Assembly (NCBI GenBank): GCA_001701115.1 | Contig: DAAJ01000126.1 | Coordinates: 1-21,040, forward strand | DNA from: Bacteroidales bacterium GP2 | GTDB taxonomy: Bacteria; Bacteroidota; Bacteroidia; Bacteroidales; Muribaculaceae | DNA length: 21,040 bases | Direction: 5' to 3' | Shown: piece by piece, positions 14,823 through 21,040 of the stretch | Layout: every line of letters starts with the position of its first letter | How positions within the stretch are numbered: the first letter of the stretch is position 1 | Program-made: the position numbers and the translations under genes | Notes under the pieces: model-generated | What the model saw: only the letters and a program-made list of their open reading frames with translations | The model's database searches: none | Told to the model about the DNA's origin: nothing

Positions 14823-16310
14823 ATGAATAAAGATAAAGAACAAAATACCACTCCCGGAAAAACCGACAAGACTCCCGACATAATCGGGGAGGTTACCGGC
14901 GGGGAGTATAAATACGGATTTACTTCAGATATCCCTACCGAGATTCTTGAAAGGGGGCTTAGCGAGGATGTGGTGAGGTTCATTTCCGAAAAGAAAGGGG
15001 AGCCGGAATGGCTTCTCGATTTCCGCCTTAAAGCATACCGCTACTGGCTCACTTTGAAGATGCCGAAATGGGCGCACCTCAATATTCCGGATATCGATTA
15101 CCAGGCGATAAGCTATTATGCCGCGCCAAAGACCAAGACGGATGCTCCAAAGAGCATGGATGAGGTGGACCCGCAGCTTATCGACACTTTCAACAAGCTC
15201 GGCATTCCGCTCGAAGAGCAGAAGGTGCTTTCAGGCATGGCTGTGGATGCTGTGATGGATTCGGTGAGCGTCAAGACTACCCACAAGGAGAAACTTGCTG
15301 AGATGGGGGTTATTTTCTGTTCCATTTCAGAGGCGGTGAAGGATTATCCTGACCTGGTGAAGCGTTATCTCGGCACTGTTGTGAGCTACCGCGACAATTT
15401 CTTTGCGGCTCTTAACAGTGCGGTATTTTCCGACGGGTCTTTCGTCTACATTCCCAAAGGGGTGCGCTGCCCGATGGAGCTGTCCACCTACTTCCGCATA
15501 AATGCAGGGGGCACCGGGCAGTTTGAAAGGACGCTTATAGTGGCAGACGATGATTCATACGTAAGCTACCTTGAAGGATGCACTGCCCCGATGCGTGACG
15601 AAAACCAGCTCCATGCGGCAATAGTGGAGATAATCGTGGAGGACAGGGCGGAAGTGAAATACTCTACCGTGCAGAACTGGTATGCCGGCGACAAGGATGG
15701 CAAAGGCGGCATTTACAACTTCGTGACAAAGCGCGGGCTTTGCCGGGGACACCGCTCGAAGCTGTCATGGACGCAGGTAGAGACCGGCTCAGCCATCACA
15801 TGGAAATATCCCGGATGCATTCTTGCCGGTGACGAGAGCGTTGGCGAATTTTACTCGGTAGCGGTGACTAACAATTACCAGCAGGCAGATACCGGCACCA
15901 AGATGATCCATATCGGCAACAACACAAAGAGCACCATAGTGAGCAAGGGCATTTCAGCAGGGCATAGCCAGAACTCTTACCGCGGGCTGGTAAAGGTGGT
16001 GTCGAAAGCGCAAGGATGCCGAAACTACACCCAGTGCGACAGCCTGCTGCTCAGCCCCACATGCGGCGCGCACACTTTCCCCTATATTGATGTGATGAAC
16101 GACACCGCTGTTGTCGAGCATGAGGCAACAACTTCAAAAATCAGCGAAGACCAGATATTTTACTGCAACCAGCGAGGCATTCCCACCGAGGAGGCTGTAG
16201 GGCTTATTGTAAACGGCTACGCAAGAGAGGTGATGAACAAGCTGCCGATGGAATTTGCCGTTGAGGCGCAGAAGCTGCTCCAGATATCACTTGAAGGAAG
16301 CGTAGGATAA
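14823..16310 (+). CDS. sufB: Fe-S cluster assembly scaffold SufB
   Basis: A 495-residue SufB, the scaffold subunit of the SufBCD complex on which Fe-S clusters are built with sulfur passed from SufS. The core beta-helix region is complete. C405 in NYTQCDS and the VEHEATTSK block (E432, H433, E434) fall at the same numbers as the cluster-assembly residues known in E. coli SufB. C253 in EGCTAPM matches the sulfur-accepting cysteine of the beta-helix. I chose ATG 14823 because the upstream in-frame TTG at 14772 lies inside cvpA and would add 17 residues unlike the family. The first 20 residues are polar and probably disordered. The gene is 19 bases after cvpA and 27 before sufC. Confidence 0.97.
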   Translation: MNKDKEQNTTPGKTDKTPDIIGEVTGGEYKYGFTSDIPTEILERGLSEDVVRFISEKKGEPEWLLDFRLKAYRYWLTLKMPKWAHLNIPDIDYQAISYYAAPKTKTDAPKSMDEVDPQLIDTFNKLGIPLEEQKVLSGMAVDAVMDSVSVKTTHKEKLAEMGVIFCSISEAVKDYPDLVKRYLGTVVSYRDNFFAALNSAVFSDGSFVYIPKGVRCPMELSTYFRINAGGTGQFERTLIVADDDSYVSYLEGCTAPMRDENQLHAAIVEIIVEDRAEVKYSTVQNWYAGDKDGKGGIYNFVTKRGLCRGHRSKLSWTQVETGSAITWKYPGCILAGDESVGEFYSVAVTNNYQQADTGTKMIHIGNNTKSTIVSKGISAGHSQNSYRGLVKVVSKAQGCRNYTQCDSLLLSPTCGAHTFPYIDVMNDTAVVEHEATTSKISEDQIFYCNQRGIPTEEAVGLIVNGYAREVMNKLPMEFAVEAQKLLQISLEGSVG

Positions 16311-16337
16311 TCCAACCAACAAAAAACAGAAATCAAG

Positions 16338-17108
16338 ATGAAACAAGACATACTGTTACAGGTCGACGACCTCCGCGCATCAATCGACGGCAAGGAGATA
16401 TTGAAAGGAATCAACCTCACCGTACACCCGGGCGAGGTGCATGCCATAATGGGTCCCAACGGCTCCGGCAAGAGCACCCTGAGCGAAGTGCTTGCTGGCA
16501 ATCCCGCTTTTACCGTTGACGGAGGCAAGGTGGATTTCCATGGTGTGGACCTGCTTGCCCTCTCTCCGGAGGACCGTTCACACGAGGGTCTTTTCCTTTC
16601 ATTCCAGTACCCGGTGGAGATTCCCGGAGTGTCAATGGTGAATTTCATGCGTGCCGCGCTCAATGCCAAGCGCAAATATTTCAATGAAGAGCCGCTGAGC
16701 GCAACCGAATTCCTAAAGCTGATGCGACAGAAGAGGGCGATTGTGGAACTTGACAACAAGCTCGCATCGCGCTCGGTGAACGAGGGCTTTTCCGGAGGCG
16801 AGAAGAAGAGGAACGAGATTTTCCAGATGGCTATGCTTGAGCCTCGCCTGAGCATACTTGACGAGACAGACTCCGGGCTTGATATTGACGCGCTCCGCAT
16901 TGTTGCGGGAGGAGTGAACATGCTCAAGACCTCCAACAACGCCACAATAGTGATTACCCACTACCAGAGGCTGCTTGACTACATCAAGCCCGATTTCGTG
17001 CATGTGCTGTACAAAGGGCGAATTGTAAAGACCGGCGGTCCGGAGCTTGCCCTGGAGCTGGAGGAGAAAGGTTACGACTGGATTAAAGAAGAGGTAGACA
17101 ATAAGTGA
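16338..17108 (+). CDS. sufC: Fe-S assembly ATPase SufC
   Basis: A 256-residue ABC-type ATPase that powers shape changes in SufB-SufD. The Walker A motif is GPNGSGKST (39-47), the Q-loop is at Q90, the ABC signature is SGGEKKR (152-158), Walker B is LSILDE (171-176) with E176 catalytic, and the H-loop is H208. TDSGLDID after Walker B is the SufC form, and the absence of membrane segments separates it from transporters. The stop TGA (17106-17108) shares its last base with the sufD ATG, so SufC and SufD are translationally coupled, as fits partners in one complex. Confidence 0.97.
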   Translation: MKQDILLQVDDLRASIDGKEILKGINLTVHPGEVHAIMGPNGSGKSTLSEVLAGNPAFTVDGGKVDFHGVDLLALSPEDRSHEGLFLSFQYPVEIPGVSMVNFMRAALNAKRKYFNEEPLSATEFLKLMRQKRAIVELDNKLASRSVNEGFSGGEKKRNEIFQMAMLEPRLSILDETDSGLDIDALRIVAGGVNMLKTSNNATIVITHYQRLLDYIKPDFVHVLYKGRIVKTGGPELALELEEKGYDWIKEEVDNK

Positions 17109-18472
17109 TGGGAAGCCTGAATCAATATATAGAGCTGTACCTGCAGCACCACAACGAGTTCACGCAGGATTCGCCGGAAGCGATGAACCGGTTGAGGAGC
17201 GGCGCGCTCGAAGTGCTGCAATCATCCCGGTTGCCGGAAAGAGGTGAGGAGGGGTATGAGAAGACCTCGCTCGAAAAGATGTTTGCCCCCGATTTCGGCG
17301 TAAATGTGAACAGGGTTGACCTTTCAGCCGACATTGCGGCATCATTCCGGTGCGATGTGCCGAACATGAGCACCCTGCTCGGTGTGTGCGTCAACGATAC
17401 TTTCCACCCTTCCAAAGGGTTGCAGAGGCTTCCTGAAGGTGTTGTTTTCACCTCAATGCGCAAAGCGGCTGAGGAGATTCCGCATATCTTCAACTCTTAT
17501 TACGGCACTCTCGCCGCGCTTACCCGCCCTGAAGTTGCGCTCAATACTCTCCTTGCGCAGGACGGCGTGATGATATACATTCCTGACGGAACAGTGCTTG
17601 AACAGCCGCTGCAGCTCGTGAACATCTTCGCGACTCCCGCGCCTGTGCTTGCAGTGCGCCGCGTGCTGGTTGTCCTTGGCAGGGGCGCTTCGGCAAAACT
17701 CCTCGTGTGCGACCACACCCAGCCTTCTGCCGTTGAGTGCCTGAGCTCGCAGGTGGTGGAAGTGGTGCTTGGCGAGGACGCGAAATTTGACTATTACGAC
17801 ATTGAGGAGTCATCGCTGCGCACATCAAGGGTCTCGGGGCTTTTCGCCCGCCAAAGCAGGGGCAGTAACCTGCTGGTGAACGGCATGACCCTTACCTGCG
17901 GCACAACAAGAAACGATTACTCGATAGATATCGACGGCGAGGGGTGCGACACTACCCTTGCCGGGATGGCGATTGGGTCAGACAAGATGCACACCGACAA
18001 CAGCAGCGTTGTGCGCCACCTTGCTCCGCATTGCGGCAGCCGGCAGCTTTTCAAGTATGTGCTCGACGAGAGCTCCACAGGGGCTTTCGAGGGGAGCATC
18101 CTTGTCACTCCGCATGCGCCATTTACTGAAGCATACCAAAGCAATAAAAATATACTCGCCTCGCCCGAGGCAAAAATGCACACCCGCCCGCAGCTTGAGA
18201 TCTATAATGACGATGTCAAGTGCTCGCATGGGGCTACCACCGGTCAGCTTGACCAGGAGGCGCTCTTCTATATGCGCACGAGGGGCATACCGGAGCAGGA
18301 GGCTAAAACCATGCTCATGCAGGCGTTCATGACCGATGTGATCGACACTGTGAGGATGGAAGGGCTCCGCGACAGGCTCAGGCACCTGGTTGAAAAGAGA
18401 TTTGCAGGCGCGGAGGCGATGTGCGGCGAATGTAAGGCTACATGCCATAAAGGAGAGGATAATGCAAGATAA
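17108..18472 (+). CDS. sufD: Fe-S assembly protein SufD with cysteine-rich tail
   Basis: A 454-residue paralogue of SufB that pairs with SufB and one SufC dimer and takes part in iron entry. KCSHGATTGQ has C372 and H374, the positions of the C358/H360 pair known in E. coli SufD. EALFYMRTRGI follows, as in the family. The last residues carry CGECKATCH (439-447), a cluster of three Cys and one His near the very end that E. coli SufD lacks and that could bind metal or act in sulfur handling. The ATG at 17108 overlaps the sufC stop by one base; a GTG at 17105 is also in frame but less likely. The 3' end overlaps sufS by 11 bases and carries its ribosome binding site. Confidence 0.95.
   Translation: MGSLNQYIELYLQHHNEFTQDSPEAMNRLRSGALEVLQSSRLPERGEEGYEKTSLEKMFAPDFGVNVNRVDLSADIAASFRCDVPNMSTLLGVCVNDTFHPSKGLQRLPEGVVFTSMRKAAEEIPHIFNSYYGTLAALTRPEVALNTLLAQDGVMIYIPDGTVLEQPLQLVNIFATPAPVLAVRRVLVVLGRGASAKLLVCDHTQPSAVECLSSQVVEVVLGEDAKFDYYDIEESSLRTSRVSGLFARQSRGSNLLVNGMTLTCGTTRNDYSIDIDGEGCDTTLAGMAIGSDKMHTDNSSVVRHLAPHCGSRQLFKYVLDESSTGAFEGSILVTPHAPFTEAYQSNKNILASPEAKMHTRPQLEIYNDDVKCSHGATTGQLDQEALFYMRTRGIPEQEAKTMLMQAFMTDVIDTVRMEGLRDRLRHLVEKRFAGAEAMCGECKATCHKGEDNAR
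18449..18458 (+). promoter_or_regulatory. Shine-Dalgarno sequence for sufS inside sufD
   Basis: AAAGGAGAGG lies in the last codons of sufD with AAGGAG ending six bases before ATG 18462. It is an almost ideal match to the 16S rRNA tail and fixes the sufS start, ruling out the longer in-frame opening at 18390. Such a sequence stands out here because the other gene starts of this window show A-rich leaders and no clear Shine-Dalgarno motif. Confidence 0.75.
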
Positions 18473-19691
18473 CAAAGTATTGGACATTCAGGCAATTAGA
18501 AACGGATTCCCGATTCTCGGCAGGGAGGTTTACGGCAAACCGCTCATTTACCTTGACAACACGGCAACCACCCAGACCCCGAAGGTTGTGGTGGACGCGA
18601 TTGAGGACATGTACTTCAACCACAAGGCAAATGTGCACCGGGGGGTGCATGCTTTGTCGCAGGAAGCGACAGGGATGCTGGAGAAAACCAGGGAAGCTGT
18701 TGCCGGTTTTATCGGCGCGAAGAAAAAGGAGGAGATTATTTTTACAAGAGGCACCACCGAGGCTATAAACCTTGTTGCCGCCAGCTACGGGCAGTTGCTT
18801 GAGCCGGGCGACGAGATAATTCTCTCGGTGATGGAGCACCACTCCAACATAGTGCCGTGGCAGCTTGTCGCTGTCAGGAAAGGGCTTAACATAAAGGTGA
18901 TACCGATGAACGAGCGGTGTGAGCTCGACATGGAGGCATACCGCGCCCTCTTCACTCCAAAAACCAAGGTCGTTGCCGTTACCCATGTCAGCAATGTGCT
19001 CGGCACCATAAACCCGGTAAAGGATATTATCGACGAGGCTCACAAGCATGGTGCCGTGACGCTGATTGACGGCGCGCAGGCGATTGCGCACCTCGCGGTG
19101 AATGTTTCCGAGCTTGACACAGACTTCTATGTGTTCTCCTCCCATAAGATGTATGGTCCCACCGGGGTGGGAGTTCTTTACGGCAAGGAGCACCTGCTGG
19201 AGAAAATGCCCCCTTACCAGGGTGGAGGCGAGATGATCAAGAAGGTGTCGTTTCAAAAGACCGTTTTTGCCGGGCTGCCGTTTAAATTCGAGGCGGGCAC
19301 GCCCGATTTTGTAGGGATTGCCGCGTTTGCCGAGGCTATAAAGTATATCAACGGAATAGGTATCAAGACCATAGCGGCACATGAAGAGGCATTGCTGAAT
19401 TACACCACTCCGCAGCTTCTCGAAATTCCCGGGCTGAAAATATATGGCGACGCTCCCCACAAGAGCGCGGTTATCTCATTTCTCATCGGAGGCTCGCATC
19501 CTTATGACACCGGGATGCTCCTTGACAAGCTCGGGATTGCGGTGCGCACCGGTCACCACTGCGCCCAGCCGCTCATGGACGCGCTCGGCATAACCGGCAC
19601 CGTGAGGGCGTCATTTGCCATTTACAACACTGTGGAGGAGTGCGATGCATTTATCGCCGCCGCCCGGCGCGTTGCATCGATGCTGGGCTGA
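18462..19691 (+). CDS. sufS: Cysteine desulfurase SufS (class II)
   Basis: A 409-residue PLP enzyme that removes sulfur from cysteine, leaving a persulfide and alanine, and feeds SufBCD. The PLP lysine is K229 in FSSHKMYGPTGVG, H126 in EHHSNI stacks on the cofactor, D204 in LIDGAQ holds the pyridine nitrogen, and the persulfide-forming cysteine is C367 in RTGHHCAQPLM. The short RTGHHCAQP loop marks the SufS (class II) rather than the IscS type. Class II enzymes usually need SufE or SufU to be efficient; neither is in the window, so one must be elsewhere. ATG 18462 is set by its Shine-Dalgarno sequence and by the family-typical N-terminus MQDNKVLDIQAIRNGFPIL. It overlaps sufD by 11 bases and ends the operon. 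Confidence 0.97.
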   Translation: MQDNKVLDIQAIRNGFPILGREVYGKPLIYLDNTATTQTPKVVVDAIEDMYFNHKANVHRGVHALSQEATGMLEKTREAVAGFIGAKKKEEIIFTRGTTEAINLVAASYGQLLEPGDEIILSVMEHHSNIVPWQLVAVRKGLNIKVIPMNERCELDMEAYRALFTPKTKVVAVTHVSNVLGTINPVKDIIDEAHKHGAVTLIDGAQAIAHLAVNVSELDTDFYVFSSHKMYGPTGVGVLYGKEHLLEKMPPYQGGGEMIKKVSFQKTVFAGLPFKFEAGTPDFVGIAAFAEAIKYINGIGIKTIAAHEEALLNYTTPQLLEIPGLKIYGDAPHKSAVISFLIGGSHPYDTGMLLDKLGIAVRTGHHCAQPLMDALGITGTVRASFAIYNTVEECDAFIAAARRVASMLG

Positions 19692-19773
19692 CATCTCCGC
19701 CCCTGCTGCGGAACAATTATGCACGCGCAAGCGTAATATGTATATATATGATAATTACTAATACGAAACTGCT

Positions 19774-20337
19774 ATGAAAGCTAATAACTGGCTTACCGCA
19801 ATTATTGTGATGATTGTCGGCATACTATTGATTGTGTGGCATAACGAGGCGAACCTGCTTGACTGGTTTGTTGTTGCCGTAGGCATAATGTTCATTATCC
19901 CCGGGCTTTACAGCCTGATATCCGCCCTTGTGAGGAAAGGGGAGAAGGACAAGGAGAAAATGGAGCACTCCGCAGCATCCTCAACCATCATAGCGAGCGT
20001 TGGAGCTCTTGCGCTCGGAATATGGATGGCGCTGTCTCCCGGATTTTTTGTGGGGCTGCTTGCCTACATTTTCGGCGGGATACTGATTCTTTACGGCATA
20101 TTCCACATTATATTCGTGGGCTTCTGGAGCCGCCCGTATGTGCTTCCGTTCTGGTTTTACGTCATTCCGGTGCTGATGATTGTTGCCGGGCTCATCATTA
20201 TCTGCACGAATGTGCGCACAATGAATTCAGTAGTGTCGCTCATCACCGGCATCGCCCTGGTAGCATCCTCAGTGAGCACCATCCTCGAAATCTCGGCAGT
20301 AAACCCAGCCGGGAAGCGTGAAGAAATTTCCGAATAA
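19774..20337 (+). CDS. DUF308 / HdeD-like membrane protein
   Basis: A 187-residue, six-helix membrane protein. Likely helices are at about 5-22, 29-52, 71-88, 91-115, 123-145 and 152-172, in three pairs, with a charged loop at 53-68 (RKGEKDKEKMEH). The paired pattern with short GI..L.P glycine-rich turns is that of DUF308/HdeD-like proteins, some of which are linked to acid or stress resistance; the biochemical role is unknown. It starts 82 bases after sufS, behind AT-rich sequence (19734-19760) with no clear -7 box, and has its own terminator at 20359-20387. It could be read through from the suf operon or have an unseen promoter. Confidence 0.75.
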   Translation: MKANNWLTAIIVMIVGILLIVWHNEANLLDWFVVAVGIMFIIPGLYSLISALVRKGEKDKEKMEHSAASSTIIASVGALALGIWMALSPGFFVGLLAYIFGGILILYGIFHIIFVGFWSRPYVLPFWFYVIPVLMIVAGLIIICTNVRTMNSVVSLITGIALVASSVSTILEISAVNPAGKREEISE

Positions 20338-20358
20338 AGTATAATAATAAGGTGAAGA

Positions 20359-20387
20359 AAGCGACCCGGCAATGGGTCGCTTTTTTT
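20359..20387 (+). terminator. Intrinsic terminator after the DUF308 gene
   Basis: AAGCGACCC (20359-20367) pairs with GGGTCGCTT (20374-20382) around the loop GGCAAT, and T continues to 20387. It lies 21 bases after the stop of the DUF308 gene. The A-run before the stem makes it usable in the opposite direction too. Confidence 0.9.
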
Positions 20388-20474
20388 ATGGACGTGCCTG
20401 CGGAAAAATCCAGGGCGCGGGCAGCACAACACTGCAAGTCCAGCACCTCCGGAACTTTGGGAAAGTGCCGAAGG

Positions 20475-20565
20475 CACGTCGCTGTGCGAAACCCTTCGCA
20501 AGCGTAGCGCAGCGTGGGGGGAGGATGTGACTCAAATAGTGCGGCTTCGTAGAAGTCGCGGCTGT
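20475..20565 (-). repeat. Left copy of a 91-base element with SRDFYEAA...GFRTAT frame
   Basis: Read on the - strand from 20565, the first 25 bases are identical to the right copy (20631-20655), and 40 of the next 66 bases agree with no gap. The frame reads Y/SRDFYEAA, a variable stretch of about 15 residues, then GFRTAT. The hairpin TGCGAA-ACCC-TTCGCA (20485-20500) lies inside, and GTGCC-GAA-GGCAC (20465-20477) just beyond. Two ends are conserved and the middle varies. I do not recognise the element. Confidence 0.65.
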
Positions 20566-20630
20566 AACTCAATTGGTTGGGGAGATATAGACCATGATGA
20601 CTGATGCAGCGTGTGTCATGTTGATGTACC

Positions 20631-20721
20631 ACAGCCGCGACTTCTACGAAGCCGCTGTTATCACTGTATATATCTTCCCCATGCTGCACTGCGTTTGCAT
20701 GGGGTTCCGCACAGCAACGCG
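20631..20721 (+). repeat. Right copy of the 91-base element
   Basis: The + strand copy opens with the perfect 25-base arm (20631-20655) that is the reverse complement of 20541-20565; the two arms are 65 bases apart. Its frame reads SRDFYEAAVITVYIF and later GFRTATR. CCCCATGC (20677-20684) and GCATGGGG (20697-20704) form an 8-pair hairpin with a 12-base loop. The matching place in the left copy keeps six of these pairs, one of them by a T-A to C-G double change, and loses two. The sequence after 20721 (to about 20810) no longer resembles the left copy. Confidence 0.65.
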
Positions 20722-20814
20722 CTTTCTGCGCTCCGTCTGTGATACCTTTCCTCATGCTACTATCGAGGCGTTCTCTTACCGGCGCGTCAACATAGGCGAG
20801 GAGACGTGCTACCA

Positions 20815-20840
20815 CGGACGTAAGCGTCCGCGGTTAACCG
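20815..20840. repeat. Hairpin plus 10-base palindrome
   Basis: CGGACG-TAAG-CGTCCG (20815-20830) is a perfect six-pair stem with a four-base loop. It is followed without a gap by the palindrome CGGTTAACCG (20831-20840). There is no T-run, so it is not a usual terminator. It lies 24 bases before the -33 box of the next promoter and could be a protein-binding site or the end of the repeat block. Confidence 0.45.
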
Positions 20841-20863
20841 GGTTATGACCCTTCCGGGACATA

Positions 20864-20894
20864 TTTGCAGTTATCAAAAAATTAGCTACTTTTG
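20864..20894 (+). promoter_or_regulatory. Perfect Bacteroidota housekeeping promoter
   Basis: TTTG (20864-20867), 19 bases, TACTTTTG (20887-20894). Both boxes and the spacing match the Bacteroidota sigma consensus (TTTG, 19-21, TAnnTTTG) exactly, the best match in the window. Transcription would start near 20899-20901 and run to the right out of the window. It likely drives the next gene or a structured RNA. Confidence 0.8.
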
Positions 20895-20897
20895 CAG

Positions 20898-21040
20898 TTG
20901 TCCTTCCTACCTCACGCCGTATAGTCCGGTGGTGCCGCAGGCTTAGAGAAGCTTCATGCACAATCGAAAGGCAAGGGGGACAGGGAGGGTTTTACATAAA
21001 AAGCGTTATTGGCGCTTGGTTTCTGACACTTGAAACTTCG
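20898..21040 (+). other. Structured leader or small RNA downstream of the promoter (partial)
   Basis: The transcript from 20864-20894 would include TGTCCTTC (20898-20905) that can pair, with two G-T wobbles, with GGGGGACA near 20975-20982. Inside, AGGCTT-AGAG-AAGCTT pairs near 20940-20955. AAGCG...CGCTT (21001-21017) forms a further small hairpin. It does not match the signal recognition particle RNA, RNase P RNA, tmRNA or the riboswitches I know. It may be a 5' leader of a gene beyond the edge or a small RNA cut off by the window. Confidence 0.35.
20956..21033 (+). CDS. Possible 25-residue basic mini-protein or leader peptide
   Basis: ATG 20956 opens 25 codons to TGA 21031. It reads MHNRKARGTGRVLHKKRYWR followed by LVSDT and has eight Lys or Arg and two His. 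It begins about 56 bases after the predicted transcription start of the strong promoter, and a stop in the same frame lies 12 bases before the ATG. It could be a leader peptide, a small basic protein, or chance. There is no Shine-Dalgarno sequence. The evidence is only its position and composition. Confidence 0.2.
   Translation: MHNRKARGTGRVLHKKRYWRLVSDT

Larger units (their letters stand above)
20388..21040. other. Gene-poor end region: paired repeats, hairpins, orphan promoter
   Basis: No confident protein gene lies in this 653-base stretch. It holds a head-to-head pair of repeat elements (20475-20565 on -, 20631-20721 on +), several hairpins, a small palindrome block (20815-20840) and a strong promoter (20864-20894). 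Open frames of 190 codons (20243-20815, -) and 84 codons (20594-20848, +) cross it, but each is mainly the coding-like face of the repeats. The first also runs antisense into the DUF308 gene, and neither has a family I know. An 8-base inverted pair GACGTGCC/GGCACGTC (20391-20398, 20473-20480) frames the outer part of the left copy. Confidence 0.6.

Noticed and set aside
18390..18461. Upstream in-frame start for SufS
   Set aside because: It would overlap sufD by 83 bases and add 24 Arg-rich residues; the Shine-Dalgarno sequence and family N-terminus support 18462.
18438..19460. 340-codon open frame antisense to sufS
   Set aside because: It is a shadow of the sufD end and sufS; no family features, promoter or terminator of its own.
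19696..19712. TCCGC/GCGGA hairpin after sufS as a terminator
   Set aside because: Only five pairs with a seven-base loop and no T-run follow; too weak to call.
20475..20721. Insertion sequence or transposon ends
   Set aside because: The inverted repeat encloses only 65 bases, no transposase frame is present, and no target-site duplication is visible at the outer edges.
20243..20815. 190-codon - strand open frame across the DUF308 3' end and the repeats
   Set aside because: It runs antisense through a real gene and its terminator; only the SRDFYEAA...GFRTAT part shows any sign of conservation, and that is reported as a repeat.
20970..20990. G-rich stretch as a possible G-quadruplex
   Set aside because: Only three runs of three or more G are present close together, so the usual four-run pattern is not met.
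20388..21040. tRNA, tmRNA, RNase P RNA or SRP RNA in the gene-poor end
   Set aside because: None of the conserved elements (T-loop GGTTCRA, SRP GGAAGCAGCC-type loop, RNase P core blocks, tmRNA 5' end) was found on either strand.
1..21040. CRISPR array or phage genes
   Set aside because: No regularly spaced direct repeats and no phage or Cas-like proteins are seen anywhere in the window.

Overview
The window is a piece of a Bacteroidota chromosome, most likely order Bacteroidales (a Muribaculaceae-like gut lineage would fit, but family level is inference). The signs are Bacteroidota-type promoters (TTTG, 19-21 bases, TAnnTTTG; perfect example at 20864-20894), A-rich gene starts that mostly lack Shine-Dalgarno sequences, RpoB and RpoC of 1270 and 1438 residues, and a sigma factor / anti-sigma / DUF4252 gene trio.

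Positions 1-10121 hold the ribosomal protein and RNA polymerase cluster on the + strand: the end of rplK, then rplA, rplJ, rplL, a strong hairpin with a T-run (1817-1856), rpoB, rpoC and a terminator (10087-10121). The hairpin sits where a partial attenuator would let ribosomal proteins be made in excess over RNA polymerase. Positions 10205-11826 hold a tight three-gene unit: an ECF sigma factor, a single-pass probable anti-sigma factor and a secreted DUF4252 protein, closed by a terminator. Next come a monocistronic ureohydrolase-fold (arginase family) protein (11975-12847) and, convergent to it, an unrecognised four-helix membrane protein (12960-14063, - strand). A near-perfect inverted repeat between them can end transcription from both sides. 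A divergent intergenic region carries a promoter with an internal palindrome for the membrane gene.

Positions 14270-19691 form a compact cvpA-sufB-sufC-sufD-sufS operon. SufB-SufC-SufD is the Fe-S cluster assembly scaffold with its ATPase, and SufS is the cysteine desulfurase that supplies sulfur. No sufE, sufU or sufA lies in the window. A six-helix DUF308/HdeD-like membrane protein (19774-20337) follows, with its own terminator.

The last 650 bases carry no confident gene and are the least ordinary part. Two diverged copies of a 91-base element lie head to head. They share a perfect 25-base inverted repeat and a reading frame beginning SRDFYEAA and ending GFRTAT. After them come small palindromes and a textbook Bacteroidota promoter that drives rightward into a structured leader with a 25-codon basic mini-ORF; whatever it serves lies mostly beyond the window. 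Apart from this end region the window is ordinary core genome. No tRNA, rRNA, CRISPR array, insertion sequence or phage gene was seen.
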